Assembly: GCA_002691605.1 (NCBI GenBank)
Contig: NZID01000045.1
Coordinates: forward strand, 2,567 to 57,736
Direction: 5' to 3'
From: Crocinitomicaceae bacterium
Lineage (GTDB): Bacteria; Bacteroidota; Bacteroidia; Flavobacteriales_D; Parvicellaceae
DNA length: 55,170 bases
The translations under genes and the position numbers were made by a program. Under the pieces are notes generated by a model, which saw nothing but the letters and a program-made list of their open reading frames with translations, had not been told where the DNA came from and made no database searches. Below are positions 18,686-28,607 of the stretch, piece by piece. How positions within the stretch are numbered: the first letter of the stretch is position 1; the number at the start of each line of letters is the position of its first letter.

Positions 18686-20914
18686 ATGGCAATTATAGGA
18701 AAAATAAGAGAAAAATCAGGACTTTTAGTAACGATGGTTGGACTAGGTCTATTTCTATTCATCATACCTGTAAACGATTTATTACAACAATTTTCTGGTG
18801 GGGCTAACTCCACCCTAGGTTTATTTAACAACTCTGATATTGATGCCAATGATTGGAAATATTATAATAAAGAAAATATTTCTAGACGAAATTTAAGAAT
18901 GAATAATCTTAATTCTGGAGGTAATGGAAGCTTATCTAGTGATGAAGAAGATCAACTTAAAGTAACCACTTGGAATCAAATGATTTCTGACACTATTTAT
19001 TATTTTGAGTTAGCTGAAATTGGTTTAAATGTATCTGCAGACGAACTAAATCAGGGTTTATTAAATGGGGAGAATCCTCTACCATCTTCATTAAAAGATT
19101 TATTTGTAAATAATGGGTTATATGATAAAGATTCCTTTAATATATGGAAAACCAATAGAATCATTAATCAACCAGATAATCCTGAGTCTAAAAGAGAGCT
19201 TAAAACAAATATTGAGGATCCTTTAAAAAAGGAACGAAAAATTAATAAATATGGAGCCATGCTTAAAAATGGTATTTTAAATACTATTCAAGAAGCTAAA
19301 AAAGCTGCAAATGAAGATAAAATTTCCGCCAACATTAAATATGTATTTATTGATTATGAAAGTATAGCTGATTCGTTAATTAGTCTTAATGAAGAGGAGA
19401 AAAAAGCATTTTATAAAATTCATTCTAATGAAAAAATATGGGACCAAAGACAAAACTTAGTTTCTTATGATTACACTATTCTTAATTTTAAGCCATCCCC
19501 TATTGATATTACCAACTATACTGAAAGAATGGAGTCTCTCAAAGAAGATTTTAAGTCTTCAAAAAATGATTCTTTATTCGTAGCTAACTATTCTGAGACC
19601 ACCATGATGATTCAATCACCCTATGGTCCTAGACCAAGTGGTAATTTTACTGGTCAACCTTATAAGGGGGGAAAGTTTTCTTCATTTATAGACCAGAGAA
19701 TTAAAAATGGCAACAAAAACGATGTTATTGGGCCTTTCGTTAATGGGAATAAAATTCAATTGGTTAAAATTTATGAAACTGGAGATGAGGAGCAAGCTAA
19801 AGTGAGACATATACTTATAAATTCTAAGGAAGGAGATCTTAATGATGGTAAAAATAAAAAGTTAGCTGACAGCATACTATACGCAATAAGAAGAGATAGT
19901 AGTAAATTTAGCAGTTTAGTTAGCAAATATTCTGATGACCCTGGATCTGTTGCAAACGGTGGGGTTTATTCTTGGTTTCCAAAAGGGCAAATGGTTCCTG
20001 AATTTGAAGATTTTAGTTTTAATAAAAGAGTTGGTAGTTCGGGTGTTGTAAGAACTACCTATGGTTTTCATATTATTCAAGTTCTTGGAAGAAAAATAGG
20101 ATCTTTTAAGAAAATAGCTATAGTTGATGAGACCATACAAGTAAGTAAGACTACTCAAAATGAATTTTACGATTCTATAGCCCTTGCATTTTACTACAAA
20201 GCGGATTCAATGGGTTTTAATACTGCTGCCGATGAATATGGTTTTGAAGTAAAATCATCTGGATATGTCCCTTTGATTTATCCCAATAGAAGAACCTCAG
20301 GACTTTATGGTCCAGCAGAACTTAATAGAAATATGAATATAGCAAGATGGGCATTTAATAATAATATTGGAGATTTATTAGAGCCAGAATATATTTCCAA
20401 CAACCAATTAGTATTAGCTATTATTAAAGAAAAAATAAATGCGGATGAAAAGTCATTTGAAAACTTAAACACTTTAATGGAGCCTATTATGAAAAATAAT
20501 TTGAAAGCAAAATTTTATCAAACTAATTACAACTCTAAAATAAAATCTATGGAATCGATTGACTCTATTGCTAAAATAGTTTCTGCAAAAGTGGAAACTA
20601 AGGTAGTTAAGTATAGTGACATAAATATTGGAAATAAAACACAAGAATTGGCAGAACCTAAAGTAATGGCTTATATATTTAGTATGGATAATAATACTAT
20701 TTCACCAGTTATTGAAGGGAAAAAAGGTATTTACATTATTCAGAATACTTCAGTGAATAATAATTCTATTGTAAATGAAAACTCTATAATTCAAAAATCG
20801 GATTCCAAGCAAAAAGAAATTAGATCCCAAATTGAACAAGGTTATTATCCAGCATTATATAATTTTTATAATGTAAGAGACGATAGAGCAAAAAATATGA
20901 TTATAAACAATTAA
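18686..20914 (+). CDS. Periplasmic peptidyl-prolyl isomerase/chaperone, PpiD-SurA type
   Basis: A 742-residue membrane-anchored foldase for outer-membrane and secreted proteins. Residues 1-~35 (MAIIGKIREKSGLLVTMVGLGLFLFIIP) form a PpiD-like N-terminal anchor, followed by a SurA-type helical chaperone region. At ~370-475 lies a parvulin domain with KVRHILINSKEG, SDDPGSVANGGVYSWFPKGQMVPEFEDFSF and YGFHIIQV. A second, degenerate parvulin-like region may occupy ~480-620. An upstream in-frame TTG at 18653 would add 11 residues, but the ATG at 18686 fits the conserved N terminus. The 3' end overlaps the comM remnant by 4 bases on the other strand. Confidence 0.88.
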   Translation: MAIIGKIREKSGLLVTMVGLGLFLFIIPVNDLLQQFSGGANSTLGLFNNSDIDANDWKYYNKENISRRNLRMNNLNSGGNGSLSSDEEDQLKVTTWNQMISDTIYYFELAEIGLNVSADELNQGLLNGENPLPSSLKDLFVNNGLYDKDSFNIWKTNRIINQPDNPESKRELKTNIEDPLKKERKINKYGAMLKNGILNTIQEAKKAANEDKISANIKYVFIDYESIADSLISLNEEEKKAFYKIHSNEKIWDQRQNLVSYDYTILNFKPSPIDITNYTERMESLKEDFKSSKNDSLFVANYSETTMMIQSPYGPRPSGNFTGQPYKGGKFSSFIDQRIKNGNKNDVIGPFVNGNKIQLVKIYETGDEEQAKVRHILINSKEGDLNDGKNKKLADSILYAIRRDSSKFSSLVSKYSDDPGSVANGGVYSWFPKGQMVPEFEDFSFNKRVGSSGVVRTTYGFHIIQVLGRKIGSFKKIAIVDETIQVSKTTQNEFYDSIALAFYYKADSMGFNTAADEYGFEVKSSGYVPLIYPNRRTSGLYGPAELNRNMNIARWAFNNNIGDLLEPEYISNNQLVLAIIKEKINADEKSFENLNTLMEPIMKNNLKAKFYQTNYNSKIKSMESIDSIAKIVSAKVETKVVKYSDINIGNKTQELAEPKVMAYIFSMDNNTISPVIEGKKGIYIIQNTSVNNNSIVNENSIIQKSDSKQKEIRSQIEQGYYPALYNFYNVRDDRAKNMIINN

Positions 20915-22439
20915 TTAAAAAATTGTTTTAATTTTTCTAAACTCCTATACTGAATTGCTTCTGCAATATGATCTAGTACAATATTCTTACAACCATCTAA
21001 ATCTGCAATAGTTCTAGCTATTTTTTTAATTCGAGTAAAACTTCTTGCAGAAATATTCAAACTCTTTGATGCATTTCTCAAAAAAGATAAAGTTTTTTCA
21101 TTTAATTTACAATATTTCTTTAGTTGATAATTATCAAGATGAGCATTAATTCTTAGTTGTCTTTTAAATTGAATATTTCTTGCTTTTTGAACCCTATTTC
21201 TTATCATCTTGCTGTCTTCTTCTTCCGATTTCCTAATAGTTAATTCATCGATAGAAACAGATTCTACTTCAATCTGTAAATCAATTCTGTCTAATAAAGG
21301 CTGGCTTAGTTTCGATAAATATTGTTGTGTTTTATAAAAAGATTGCTTGGAATTACCTGAATCAAAGTATTCACCATTAGGAGTTGGATTCATAGCTGCA
21401 ACCAAAATTAAATTTGAAGGAAAATTAACTGTTCCAGAAGCTCTTAAATAGTAACTATTCCATCTTCTAAGGGTTGTCTTAAAACTTCTAAAACTTTTCT
21501 TTTAAACTCAGGTAATTCATCTAAAAAAAGAACTCCATTATGAGCTAAAGATATTTCTCCAGGTTTAGGATAAGACCCCCCTCCCACCAATGCGACATCT
21601 GAAATTGTATGATGTGGACTTCTAAATGGGGGTTGATAAATGAGTGAGTTCTTTTGGTTAAACTTTCCCATAAAAGAATAGATTTTAGTTGTTTCTAACA
21701 TTTCCGTCTCATTTAGTTTAGGGGGTATAGTTGTAATTCTTTTAGCCAACATAGATTTACCAGATCCTGGAGGACCTATTAATAGTATATTATGCCCTCC
21801 AGCAGCGGCAATTTCAATGGCTCTTTTGGCAATTTGTTGGCCTATTACTTCTGAAAAGTCCAAATTATATTGTTCTTTTTTCTTAAAAAAAGTTTTTTTA
21901 TAATTGATAATTTCTCTTTTGCCTTGAAAATGGAGTATTAATTCTTTTAAATTATTAGCGCCAATAATTTTAATTCCTTTCACTAATTGTGCTTCTTCCA
22001 AATTTGGCTCTGGAACAATAATCCCTTTCATTCCCATTTGTTTTGCTTTTATAGTCATCGAAAGTACTCCTTTAATAGGTCTTAATTTTCCATCGAGTGA
22101 AAGCTCTCCCATAACCACATGATCTTTAAAAAGTCCTTTTGGAATCTGTTCAGATGCACATAAAATTCCTAAGGCAATAGGTAAGTCGTAGGAACTCCCT
22201 TCTTTTTTCAAATCTGCAGGAGCAAGATTTATTATAATTTCTTTTACAGGAATTTTATAACCAATATTTTTTAGAGCAGCAACTATTCTAAAATGAGATT
22301 CTTTTACTGCATTGTCTGGAAGTCCTACTAGTAAAAATTTAGCACCTCTAGAAATATTAACCTCTACTTCGACTTTGTGACTTTCAATACCTTCCAGTGC
22401 GCAACCAGTTATTTTCTCTATCATACTTTTTTTTGACAA
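20911..22439 (-). pseudogene. comM: comM/yifB Mg-chelatase-like AAA ATPase, frameshifted
   Basis: ComM/YifB is an AAA+ helicase that helps integrate transforming DNA. The 5' part (22439-21444, 331 residues) has the N-terminal Lon-like domain and the chelatase ATPase with Walker A GPPGSGKS and Walker [11 protein letters not shown]. It stops after [11 protein letters not shown]. The family continues with ISRA; in the sequence the codons after ATT read TAA GAG CTT, and restoring one base at ~21444-21447 (ATT TCA AGA GCT) gives ISRASGTVNFPSN and joins perfectly to the second part (21405-20911), which holds VAAMNPTPNG, the arginine-bearing LLDRIDL and the C-terminal domain. The repaired length is 509 residues, normal for the family. 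Either a real one-base deletion or an assembly error. Confidence 0.88.
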
Positions 22440-22474
22440 AGAAATTAGGGGAAGTACCTAAATTATTTACGTTG

Positions 22475-23770
22475 TTAAATTTTTGAAATGATTTTTTCAA
22501 ATGATTTTATTGTGTGATCAATATCAGAATAACTTATTGCATCATTTAAAAAATAACTTTCATAAGCACTTGGAGGTAAATAAACCCCATTTGCTAACAT
22601 TCCATGAAAAAAGTTTTTAAAATAGGAATTATCTCCACTTTTTGCAGACTCAAAATCAATTACAGGGATATTGGTAAAATGTAAAGAAATCATTGATCCA
22701 ATGCTGTTAATGTAATACGGAAGTTGATTCGAATTTAAAATAGCTTCAAACCCCTTTCTTAAATATTTGGTCTTTTGATCCAAAGATTCGTAAATGTTTT
22801 TGTTTGCCTTTAAATGGGTTAACATAGCATACCCTGCAGACATAGCTATTGGATTTCCACTTAAAGTCCCAGCTTGATATACAGGACCATCAGGAGCAAG
22901 GAAATTCATTATTTCTTTTTTACCACCAAAAGCACCAACAGGCAACCCTCCTCCAATCACCTTTCCATAAGTGACTAAATCAGCATCAATACCCAAAACT
23001 TCCTGGGCTCCCCCTAATGCTAATCTAAATCCTGTCATTACTTCATCAAAAACTAGGACCGTATTATTTTGAGTACATAACTCTCTGATTTTAAAAATAA
23101 AATCACTTTGTGGTAAAACACATCCCATATTTCCTGCTATTGGTTCAATAATTAATGCAGCTATTTGATCTTTAAATTCCTTAAAGAGAGCCTCAACTTG
23201 TTCAATATTATTGTAATTGGCAAGAAGAGTATCTAAAGCCGTACCTTTAGTCACACCTGGACTATTGGGAACACCAAATGTAGATGCTCCACTACCAGCT
23301 TGAATGAGAAACGAATCTGAATGTCCATGATAACATCCTGCAAATTTTATGATTTTGTCTCGTTTTGTATATCCTCTAGCTAATCTAATTGCACTCATAC
23401 AGGCCTCTGTTCCGGAGTTCACAAACCTAACTTTATCGACGTTAGGTGCTAAAGAAGTAACTATAGAGGCCATTTTGGTTTCTAGTTCAGTAGGTATTCC
23501 GTAAGATGTACCATTTTCAACCTGATTTTTAACTGCTTTTAGTATTTCAGGATGAGCATGGCCTATTATCATAGGGCCCCAAGATGAAATAAAATCAATA
23601 TATCTATTTTGATCTTCGTCAAATAAATAAGCTCCTTTTGCTTTGTTTATAAAAACTGGAGTTCCACCAACAGATTGAAAAGCTCTTACCGGAGAGTTAA
23701 CCCCACCTGGTATTACTTTTTTAGCCTCTTCAAATAATTTTTTAGATCTTTCGTTTATCAGTTTAAACAT
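22475..23770 (-). CDS. hemL: Glutamate-1-semialdehyde 2,1-aminomutase
   Basis: A PLP-dependent cytoplasmic enzyme that converts glutamate-1-semialdehyde to 5-aminolevulinate, the C5 entry to heme. N-terminal [29 protein letters not shown], substrate-region [19 protein letters not shown], cofactor aspartate in [12 protein letters not shown], and the PLP lysine in [17 protein letters not shown] (~residue 267) all match. 431 residues is standard. It diverges from kynU and reads toward comM 35 bases downstream. Confidence 0.97.
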   Translation of the reverse strand: MFKLINERSKKLFEEAKKVIPGGVNSPVRAFQSVGGTPVFINKAKGAYLFDEDQNRYIDFISSWGPMIIGHAHPEILKAVKNQVENGTSYGIPTELETKMASIVTSLAPNVDKVRFVNSGTEACMSAIRLARGYTKRDKIIKFAGCYHGHSDSFLIQAGSGASTFGVPNSPGVTKGTALDTLLANYNNIEQVEALFKEFKDQIAALIIEPIAGNMGCVLPQSDFIFKIRELCTQNNTVLVFDEVMTGFRLALGGAQEVLGIDADLVTYGKVIGGGLPVGAFGGKKEIMNFLAPDGPVYQAGTLSGNPIAMSAGYAMLTHLKANKNIYESLDQKTKYLRKGFEAILNSNQLPYYINSIGSMISLHFTNIPVIDFESAKSGDNSYFKNFFHGMLANGVYLPPSAYESYFLNDAISYSDIDHTIKSFEKIISKI

Positions 23771-23795
23771 TTTAACTCTCTATATTTAATTCACT

Positions 23796-23803
23796 TATAT
23801 TTG
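23796..23803 (+). promoter_or_regulatory. Exact -7 box upstream of kynU
   Basis: TATATTTG matches the Bacteroidota TAnnTTTG element exactly and lies 29 bases before the GTG start of kynU, giving a plausible start point and a short leader. No good TTTG element is visible at the expected -33 distance, so the call is tentative. Confidence 0.4.
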
Positions 23804-23832
23804 TAAATAATTAATTTAAAGCGCCGAATATC

Positions 23833-25107
23833 GTGACTAATTGGGAATTTTCTTTAGACTGTGCAAGAAAACTTGATGAAAATGATGAATTAAGATCCTA
23901 CAGAAGCCATTTTTTTATACCTAATTTCTCTGGTAGAGAATCTATATACTTCACAGGAAATTCCTTAGGGCTTCAACCAAAAAAGGTTCAATCCTATATT
24001 CAAAAAGAGCTAGATGATTGGTCTAAATTTGGAGTCGAGGGACATGAAAAAGCTCAAATTCCATGGATTAATTATCATGAAATTTTCACGCATGACATTC
24101 AAAAAATAGTAGGTGCTAAAAAAAAAGAAGTCGTAGTTACTCACAGTTTAACAACTAACCTACACCTTTTGCTTGTTTCTTTTTACAGGCCAACTAAAAA
24201 AAGATTTAAGATTCTATGTGAAAAAAAAGCGTTTCCAAGTGACCAATATGCACTTCATAGTCAAATAGAATTACATAATCTGAATCCAAAAGATTGCCTT
24301 GATGAGATTGAACCAAGAAATGGGGAAGAAATTATAAGAAATGAAGATATTTTATCTAGAATTCAGGAAATAGGAGAAGAATTAGCTCTTATAATGATAG
24401 GAGGAGTAAATTATTATTCTGGTCAAGTTTTTGACATGAAAAACATCACTAAAAAAGGTCATGAAGTAGGGGCATTTGTAGGATTTGATCTTGCTCATGG
24501 TGTTGGAAATATACTACTTCATTTAAATGATTGGGAAGTAGATTTTGCTGCTTGGTGTTCTTACAAATATTTAAACTCAGGGCCAGGTGGTGTGAGTGGA
24601 ATGTATGTTAATGAAAGACATGTAGATAACCCTAAAATTTTTAGACTTGCAGGTTGGTGGGGACATAATAAAAAAGATAGATTTCAAATGCCGGACCAAT
24701 TCAATCCTATTCCAACTGCTGAAAGTTGGCAATTATCTAATGCCCCCGTATTATCTATGGCTGCTCATAAAGCCTCTTTAGACTTATTTACAGAAGTAGG
24801 AATGAAAAAACTAAGAAAGAAAAGTATCCTATTGACTAATTTTATGGAATTTATAATTGAAAATATAAATGAGAATTCATCATCACGTTTAGAAATAATA
24901 ACTCCCAAAAATATAAATCATAGAGGGTGTCAACTTTCAATTATTGCACATGGATTTGGAAAAGACTTATTTGAAGAGCTTTCTAAAAATCATATTGTAG
25001 TGGATTGGAGAGAGCCGAATGTAATTAGAGCAGCTCCAGTTCCATTCTATAATAACTTTGAAGAAATTTTCAGATTTGGAGAAATATTAAAAAATTACAT
25101 TAAATGA
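23833..25107 (+). CDS. kynU: Kynureninase
   Basis: A PLP enzyme that cleaves kynurenine or 3-hydroxykynurenine to anthranilate or 3-hydroxyanthranilate plus alanine. YFTGNSLGLQPKK near residue 40, GFDLAHGVGNILLHL and the PLP lysine at residue 245 in WCSYKYLNSGPGG are diagnostic; 424 residues is typical. The start is GTG, chosen because the conserved N terminus begins there and no ATG lies upstream in frame. It heads a seven-gene run with overlapping ends, including kmo, which makes its substrate. In Bacteroidota this pair often serves de novo NAD synthesis through quinolinate, but haaO is not in the window. Confidence 0.95.
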   Translation: MTNWEFSLDCARKLDENDELRSYRSHFFIPNFSGRESIYFTGNSLGLQPKKVQSYIQKELDDWSKFGVEGHEKAQIPWINYHEIFTHDIQKIVGAKKKEVVVTHSLTTNLHLLLVSFYRPTKKRFKILCEKKAFPSDQYALHSQIELHNLNPKDCLDEIEPRNGEEIIRNEDILSRIQEIGEELALIMIGGVNYYSGQVFDMKNITKKGHEVGAFVGFDLAHGVGNILLHLNDWEVDFAAWCSYKYLNSGPGGVSGMYVNERHVDNPKIFRLAGWWGHNKKDRFQMPDQFNPIPTAESWQLSNAPVLSMAAHKASLDLFTEVGMKKLRKKSILLTNFMEFIIENINENSSSRLEIITPKNINHRGCQLSIIAHGFGKDLFEELSKNHIVVDWREPNVIRAAPVPFYNNFEEIFRFGEILKNYIK

Positions 25108-25268
25108 ATATTAATCCTGAATCAAAAATTTCACTACTGGCTTTATCTGCGATTGTATTTGGACTCGTAGTTTGGAAAATTTCTAATAGCATTTTTTCAA
25201 AAAATATTAGAATACCAAAAAATAAATTTGATCAATCAGAATATCGTAAAAGATGGAAAAGAAAATAA
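25104..25268 (+). CDS. 54-residue single-span membrane protein between kynU and kmo
   Basis: A short gene that starts inside the kynU stop (ATGA at 25104) and ends 16 bases inside kmo. It encodes a short polar N terminus, one hydrophobic helix at ~9-24 (ISLLALSAIVFGLVVWK) and a Lys/Arg-rich tail ending RKRWKRK, so the tail should face the cytoplasm. Without this gene a 145-base hole would separate two otherwise tightly packed genes, and the frame is fully open. It could tether or stabilise the membrane-associated Kmo, but that is a guess from position only. No family recognised. Confidence 0.6.
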   Translation: MNINPESKISLLALSAIVFGLVVWKISNSIFSKNIRIPKNKFDQSEYRKRWKRK

Positions 25269-26590
25269 TTATTGTAGGAGCAGGGTTAGTGGGTTCATTA
25301 TGGGCAGTTTATATGAGAAAAGCTGGTTACAAAGTTGTGATTTATGAAAGGAGATCTGATATAAGAAAAGCGGAAATTAGTGCCGGTAAATCAATCAATT
25401 TAGCACTTTCTGAGAGAGGATGGAATTCACTAAAAGCTGCGGGTATTGATAAGGAGATCGAAAAAATTGCTATTCCTATGAGTGGAAGAATTATGCATAG
25501 TCAAGATGGAGAGTTAACCTATCAAGCATACGGGAAAGAAGAGGAAGCTATTTATTCAGTTTCAAGAGGACATTTAAACGCAATAATGATGAATCTTGCT
25601 GAAGAAAGAGGAAATTCTACAATACATTACAATCATCAATGTTTAGGGGCAGACTTAAAAAATGGAAAAATTACATTAAAAGACCTTCAAACAGGTGAGG
25701 TTTTCGAAGATCAAGCTGATGTTGTTTTTGCTGCTGACGGAGCTTATTCTGCAATTAGATATAACTCGATGCAAAAAGTAGATCGATTCAATTTTAGCCA
25801 ATTTTATGTCGAAGACGGATATAAAGAATTATTACTCCCAGCTGATAAAAATGGTAATTACCAAATTGAAAAAAATGCTTTGCACATCTGGCCAAGAGGA
25901 AGATTTATGCTTATCGCCTTACCAAATGAAGATGGTTCCTTTACTTGCACCCTATTTATGCCTTACGAAAATCATGAATATGCTTTTAATGATTTAGATA
26001 GCGATGAAAAAATAGATCAATTCTTTAAATCCGTATTTCCTGACTTTTATGCAATGATCCCCAACTTAATAGAAAATTGGCATCAAAATCCGTTGTCTTC
26101 AATGTCTATAACAAGATGTTACCCATGGACAATTGGAAAATTCGCTCTTTTAGGAGATTCCGCGCATTCAACAGTTCCTTTTTATGGCCAAGGAATGAAT
26201 GCAGGTTTCGAAGATTGTTTTGTAATGTGGAAATTATTTCAAAAACATGGTGAATGGGAAAAAACATTTGATGAATATCAAAAAATAAGAAAGCCTGATG
26301 GGGATGCTTTACAAGACTTATCACTAGATAATTATTATGTAATGAGAGATCATGTAGCTAATGAAAACTTTTTATTACAGAAAAAAATTGAAGCAAAAAT
26401 TCATAAAGACCATCCGGATAAATGGGTGCCACTTTACACTCAGGTTTCTTTCAGTAATATTAGATATTCAGATGCTTACAAAAATGGTAATGTACAAGAA
26501 AAAATCATGCAAGAAATAATGAAAATACCCAACATTAAAGAAATTTGGGATTCAAAAGAAATTGAAGAAAAAATAATATCTATGATATGA
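25253..26590 (+). CDS. kmo: Kynurenine 3-monooxygenase
   Basis: An FAD- and NADPH-dependent hydroxylase that turns kynurenine into 3-hydroxykynurenine. The N-terminal Rossmann motif GAGLVGSLWAVYMRKAGYKV with acidic end YERR, the VFAADGAYSAIR DG motif, and the second FAD motif FALLGDSAHSTVPFYGQGMNAGFEDC are all present. 445 residues is normal. The start lies inside the preceding 54-residue gene and the stop overlaps the next start by 4 bases. Together with kynU it makes 3-hydroxyanthranilate. Confidence 0.95.
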   Translation: MEKKIIIVGAGLVGSLWAVYMRKAGYKVVIYERRSDIRKAEISAGKSINLALSERGWNSLKAAGIDKEIEKIAIPMSGRIMHSQDGELTYQAYGKEEEAIYSVSRGHLNAIMMNLAEERGNSTIHYNHQCLGADLKNGKITLKDLQTGEVFEDQADVVFAADGAYSAIRYNSMQKVDRFNFSQFYVEDGYKELLLPADKNGNYQIEKNALHIWPRGRFMLIALPNEDGSFTCTLFMPYENHEYAFNDLDSDEKIDQFFKSVFPDFYAMIPNLIENWHQNPLSSMSITRCYPWTIGKFALLGDSAHSTVPFYGQGMNAGFEDCFVMWKLFQKHGEWEKTFDEYQKIRKPDGDALQDLSLDNYYVMRDHVANENFLLQKKIEAKIHKDHPDKWVPLYTQVSFSNIRYSDAYKNGNVQEKIMQEIMKIPNIKEIWDSKEIEEKIISMI

Positions 26591-27444
26591 GTTCAAGATT
26601 TTTTCTTTTACTATTTTTTCCCTTAACTTTTTCATTAGGTTTTTCTCAAAATACTATTAAAAATGGCACTTTTAGGGGTAATACAAAAAAAAATAAACTC
26701 TTTAAAAAATCAAATTCAAAACTTTTAAATAAAAAAGGAGAATTTACAATTCAATCAAGATCTAACAGTAGAGTAAAACAGTCATTAATAGATTTTAACG
26801 GGCAATATAGAATGCAACACATATATCTAAGTCCAGGTTTAACATTTATGTTTCCTCAAAATTTTGACAATTCTAATGATTATAAAAGAAGAGGAAGAAT
26901 GGGGTTTTTATTTGAAGCTGGAGCCTATTATATTTTTGAGAATGGAGGCAATATATTTAACTATTTAGATTACGGTCTTGGATTTAAAAGATTAGCTGGA
27001 AGTCAATTTATCAATGTTGGAGAAAAATCCATATTTAAACAAAACTATTTATCAGGAAATGTTAATTTAAATAATATTTGGCAACTTTCAGATAAAAAAT
27101 TTTTACAATCAAGTATAGGTGCCAATATGGATCTGAGGGTTTCACAATTTGAAGAACCTAAGCCATTAAATACAGATCAATTAATTTTTTCGTTTCATTT
27201 GAAAGTGGGATATGGTATTAAAATAAGTAAAACACTGTTTATTATTCCTACAGTAGAAACTCCAATGATAAATATAAAGAAATGGGAAGATGGAAAATCA
27301 ACTTATGGGATTTTTGATAGTAGATATAGGCCCATTTTGTTTAAATTAAGATTTATTTGGCTTAAAAATCTTGGCAAAGGGGATTGTCCACCTGTTCCTA
27401 CAAATCCAGATGACGAGATAAATAAAAGAAATTACATGCAATAA
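26587..27444 (+). CDS. Predicted outer-membrane beta-barrel protein, unknown
   Basis: A 285-residue exported protein with a signal peptide (RFFLLLFFPLTFSLGFSQ), a Lys/Asn-rich spacer at ~25-65, then alternating polar/aromatic strands (YLSPGLTFMFPQ, GFLFEAGAYYIFE, YLDYGLGFKRLAG, FSFHLKVGYGIKIS, PILFKLRFIWLK) typical of small outer-membrane barrels. A short tail after the last strand contains DCPPVPTNPDDEINKRNYMQ. I do not recognise a named family. It overlaps kmo by 4 bases and the thioesterase gene by one, so it is co-expressed with the kynurenine genes, but a link to that pathway is not shown. Confidence 0.7.
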   Translation: MSSRFFLLLFFPLTFSLGFSQNTIKNGTFRGNTKKNKLFKKSNSKLLNKKGEFTIQSRSNSRVKQSLIDFNGQYRMQHIYLSPGLTFMFPQNFDNSNDYKRRGRMGFLFEAGAYYIFENGGNIFNYLDYGLGFKRLAGSQFINVGEKSIFKQNYLSGNVNLNNIWQLSDKKFLQSSIGANMDLRVSQFEEPKPLNTDQLIFSFHLKVGYGIKISKTLFIIPTVETPMINIKKWEDGKSTYGIFDSRYRPILFKLRFIWLKNLGKGDCPPVPTNPDDEINKRNYMQ

Positions 27445-27968
27445 TGAAAAATACTCAAAAAAAAGCTTCTGAATCACTAGCTGTTCAAACAAAAATGGTT
27501 CTTCCCAATGATACTAATCCGCTAAATACGCTCTTTGGTGGTAGATTATTAGAATGGATGGATGAAATAGCTAGTATTTCTGCACACAAACATTGTGGAA
27601 GAGTGGTAGTGACCGCTTCAATCAATAATGTTTCTTTTAATGAACCGATTTTTGCAGGAGAAATTATATCATTAAATGCACAAGTTAGTAGAGCTTTCAA
27701 TTCTTCCATGGAAGTTTTTATAGATGTTTATGTAGAAAATAGTGATGGGACTAGGAGAAAATGTAATGAAGCTATATATAATTTTGTTGCTATTGACCAA
27801 AACAGAAACCCAATTAGTGTTCCTAACCTAATACCAGAAACACAAGTAGATAAAAAAAGATTTGATTCAGCCTTAAGAAGGAAACAATTAAGCCTAGTTT
27901 TAGCTGGGAAATTAAATCCAGAAGATGCCAAAGAACTAAAAAATGTGTTATTCCCTAATTTAAAATGA
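27444..27968 (+). CDS. Acyl-CoA thioesterase (hotdog fold)
   Basis: A 174-residue cytoplasmic hotdog-fold thioesterase of the YciA/BFIT-like group, hydrolysing acyl-CoA to fatty acid and CoA. Recognised from PNDTNPLNTLFGGRLLEWMDEIASISA with the catalytic Asp/Glu region, followed by the SINNVSFNEPIFAGEIISLNAQV strand set. The start ATG shares one base with the preceding stop (TAATG). Chain-length preference cannot be read from sequence. Confidence 0.88.
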   Translation: MKNTQKKASESLAVQTKMVLPNDTNPLNTLFGGRLLEWMDEIASISAHKHCGRVVVTASINNVSFNEPIFAGEIISLNAQVSRAFNSSMEVFIDVYVENSDGTRRKCNEAIYNFVAIDQNRNPISVPNLIPETQVDKKRFDSALRRKQLSLVLAGKLNPEDAKELKNVLFPNLK

Positions 27969-28567
27969 AGTCTCAATTTATTAATCCTATTTTTACTGAT
28001 GTAATCAATCTATATCATTTAACAGACAGTATAGATTCTGGTTTTGCTAATCCATACGAATTAAATACTTTAAAGAATCTCTTATTTGAAAAATGCTGGA
28101 TTGATACGGTTCAATGGCATCTAGAAGATATTATAAGAAAACCTGATTTGGATCCCAAAAAAGGATTAGAAATAAAACATAGAATTGATACATCTAATCA
28201 AAACAGGACTGATATAGTCGAGAAAATTGATGATTATTATTTTCATAAATATAAAGACATAAAATCAAAAGAAAACAGAATAAACACTGAAAGCCCTGGT
28301 TGGGTGGTAGATAGAATGTCCATATTGTGTTTAAAAATTTATCATATGAAAGAACAAGCCTTAAGAAAGGATGTAACAACTATTCATTTAAAGAATTGTG
28401 AAGAAAAATTATCTGTTTTACTAGAACAGCAACTAGATTTAAGTGGTGCCTTTGATGAACTTTTAGATGATTATGAAAATGGCTTTAAAAAAATGAAAGT
28501 TTACAGACAAATGAAAATGTACAATGACACCTCATTAAACCCAGAGCTTTATCGAAAGAAGAAATAA
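27965..28567 (+). CDS. DUF4254 family protein
   Basis: A 200-residue soluble, mostly helical protein. It matches the DUF4254 family of Bacteroidota: W-H-E-D pattern in TVQWHLEDIIRKPDLDP, followed by KHRIDTSNQNRTDIVEKIDDYY and PGWVVDRMSILCLKIYHMKEQ. The function of the family is unknown. It overlaps the thioesterase by 4 bases and is followed without a spacer by a glycosyltransferase 9 gene, its usual companion, which suggests a role in surface glycan assembly. Confidence 0.82.
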   Translation: MKSQFINPIFTDVINLYHLTDSIDSGFANPYELNTLKNLLFEKCWIDTVQWHLEDIIRKPDLDPKKGLEIKHRIDTSNQNRTDIVEKIDDYYFHKYKDIKSKENRINTESPGWVVDRMSILCLKIYHMKEQALRKDVTTIHLKNCEEKLSVLLEQQLDLSGAFDELLDDYENGFKKMKVYRQMKMYNDTSLNPELYRKKK

Positions 28568-28607
28568 CAAAAATATTTTACTAATAAGATTTTCTTCATT
28601 CGGTGAT

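Noticed and set aside
18592-18849. 85-codon open frame on the minus strand over the foldase start
   Set aside because: It overlaps the conserved N terminus of the foldase gene and would cover its promoter region; no homologous pattern seen.
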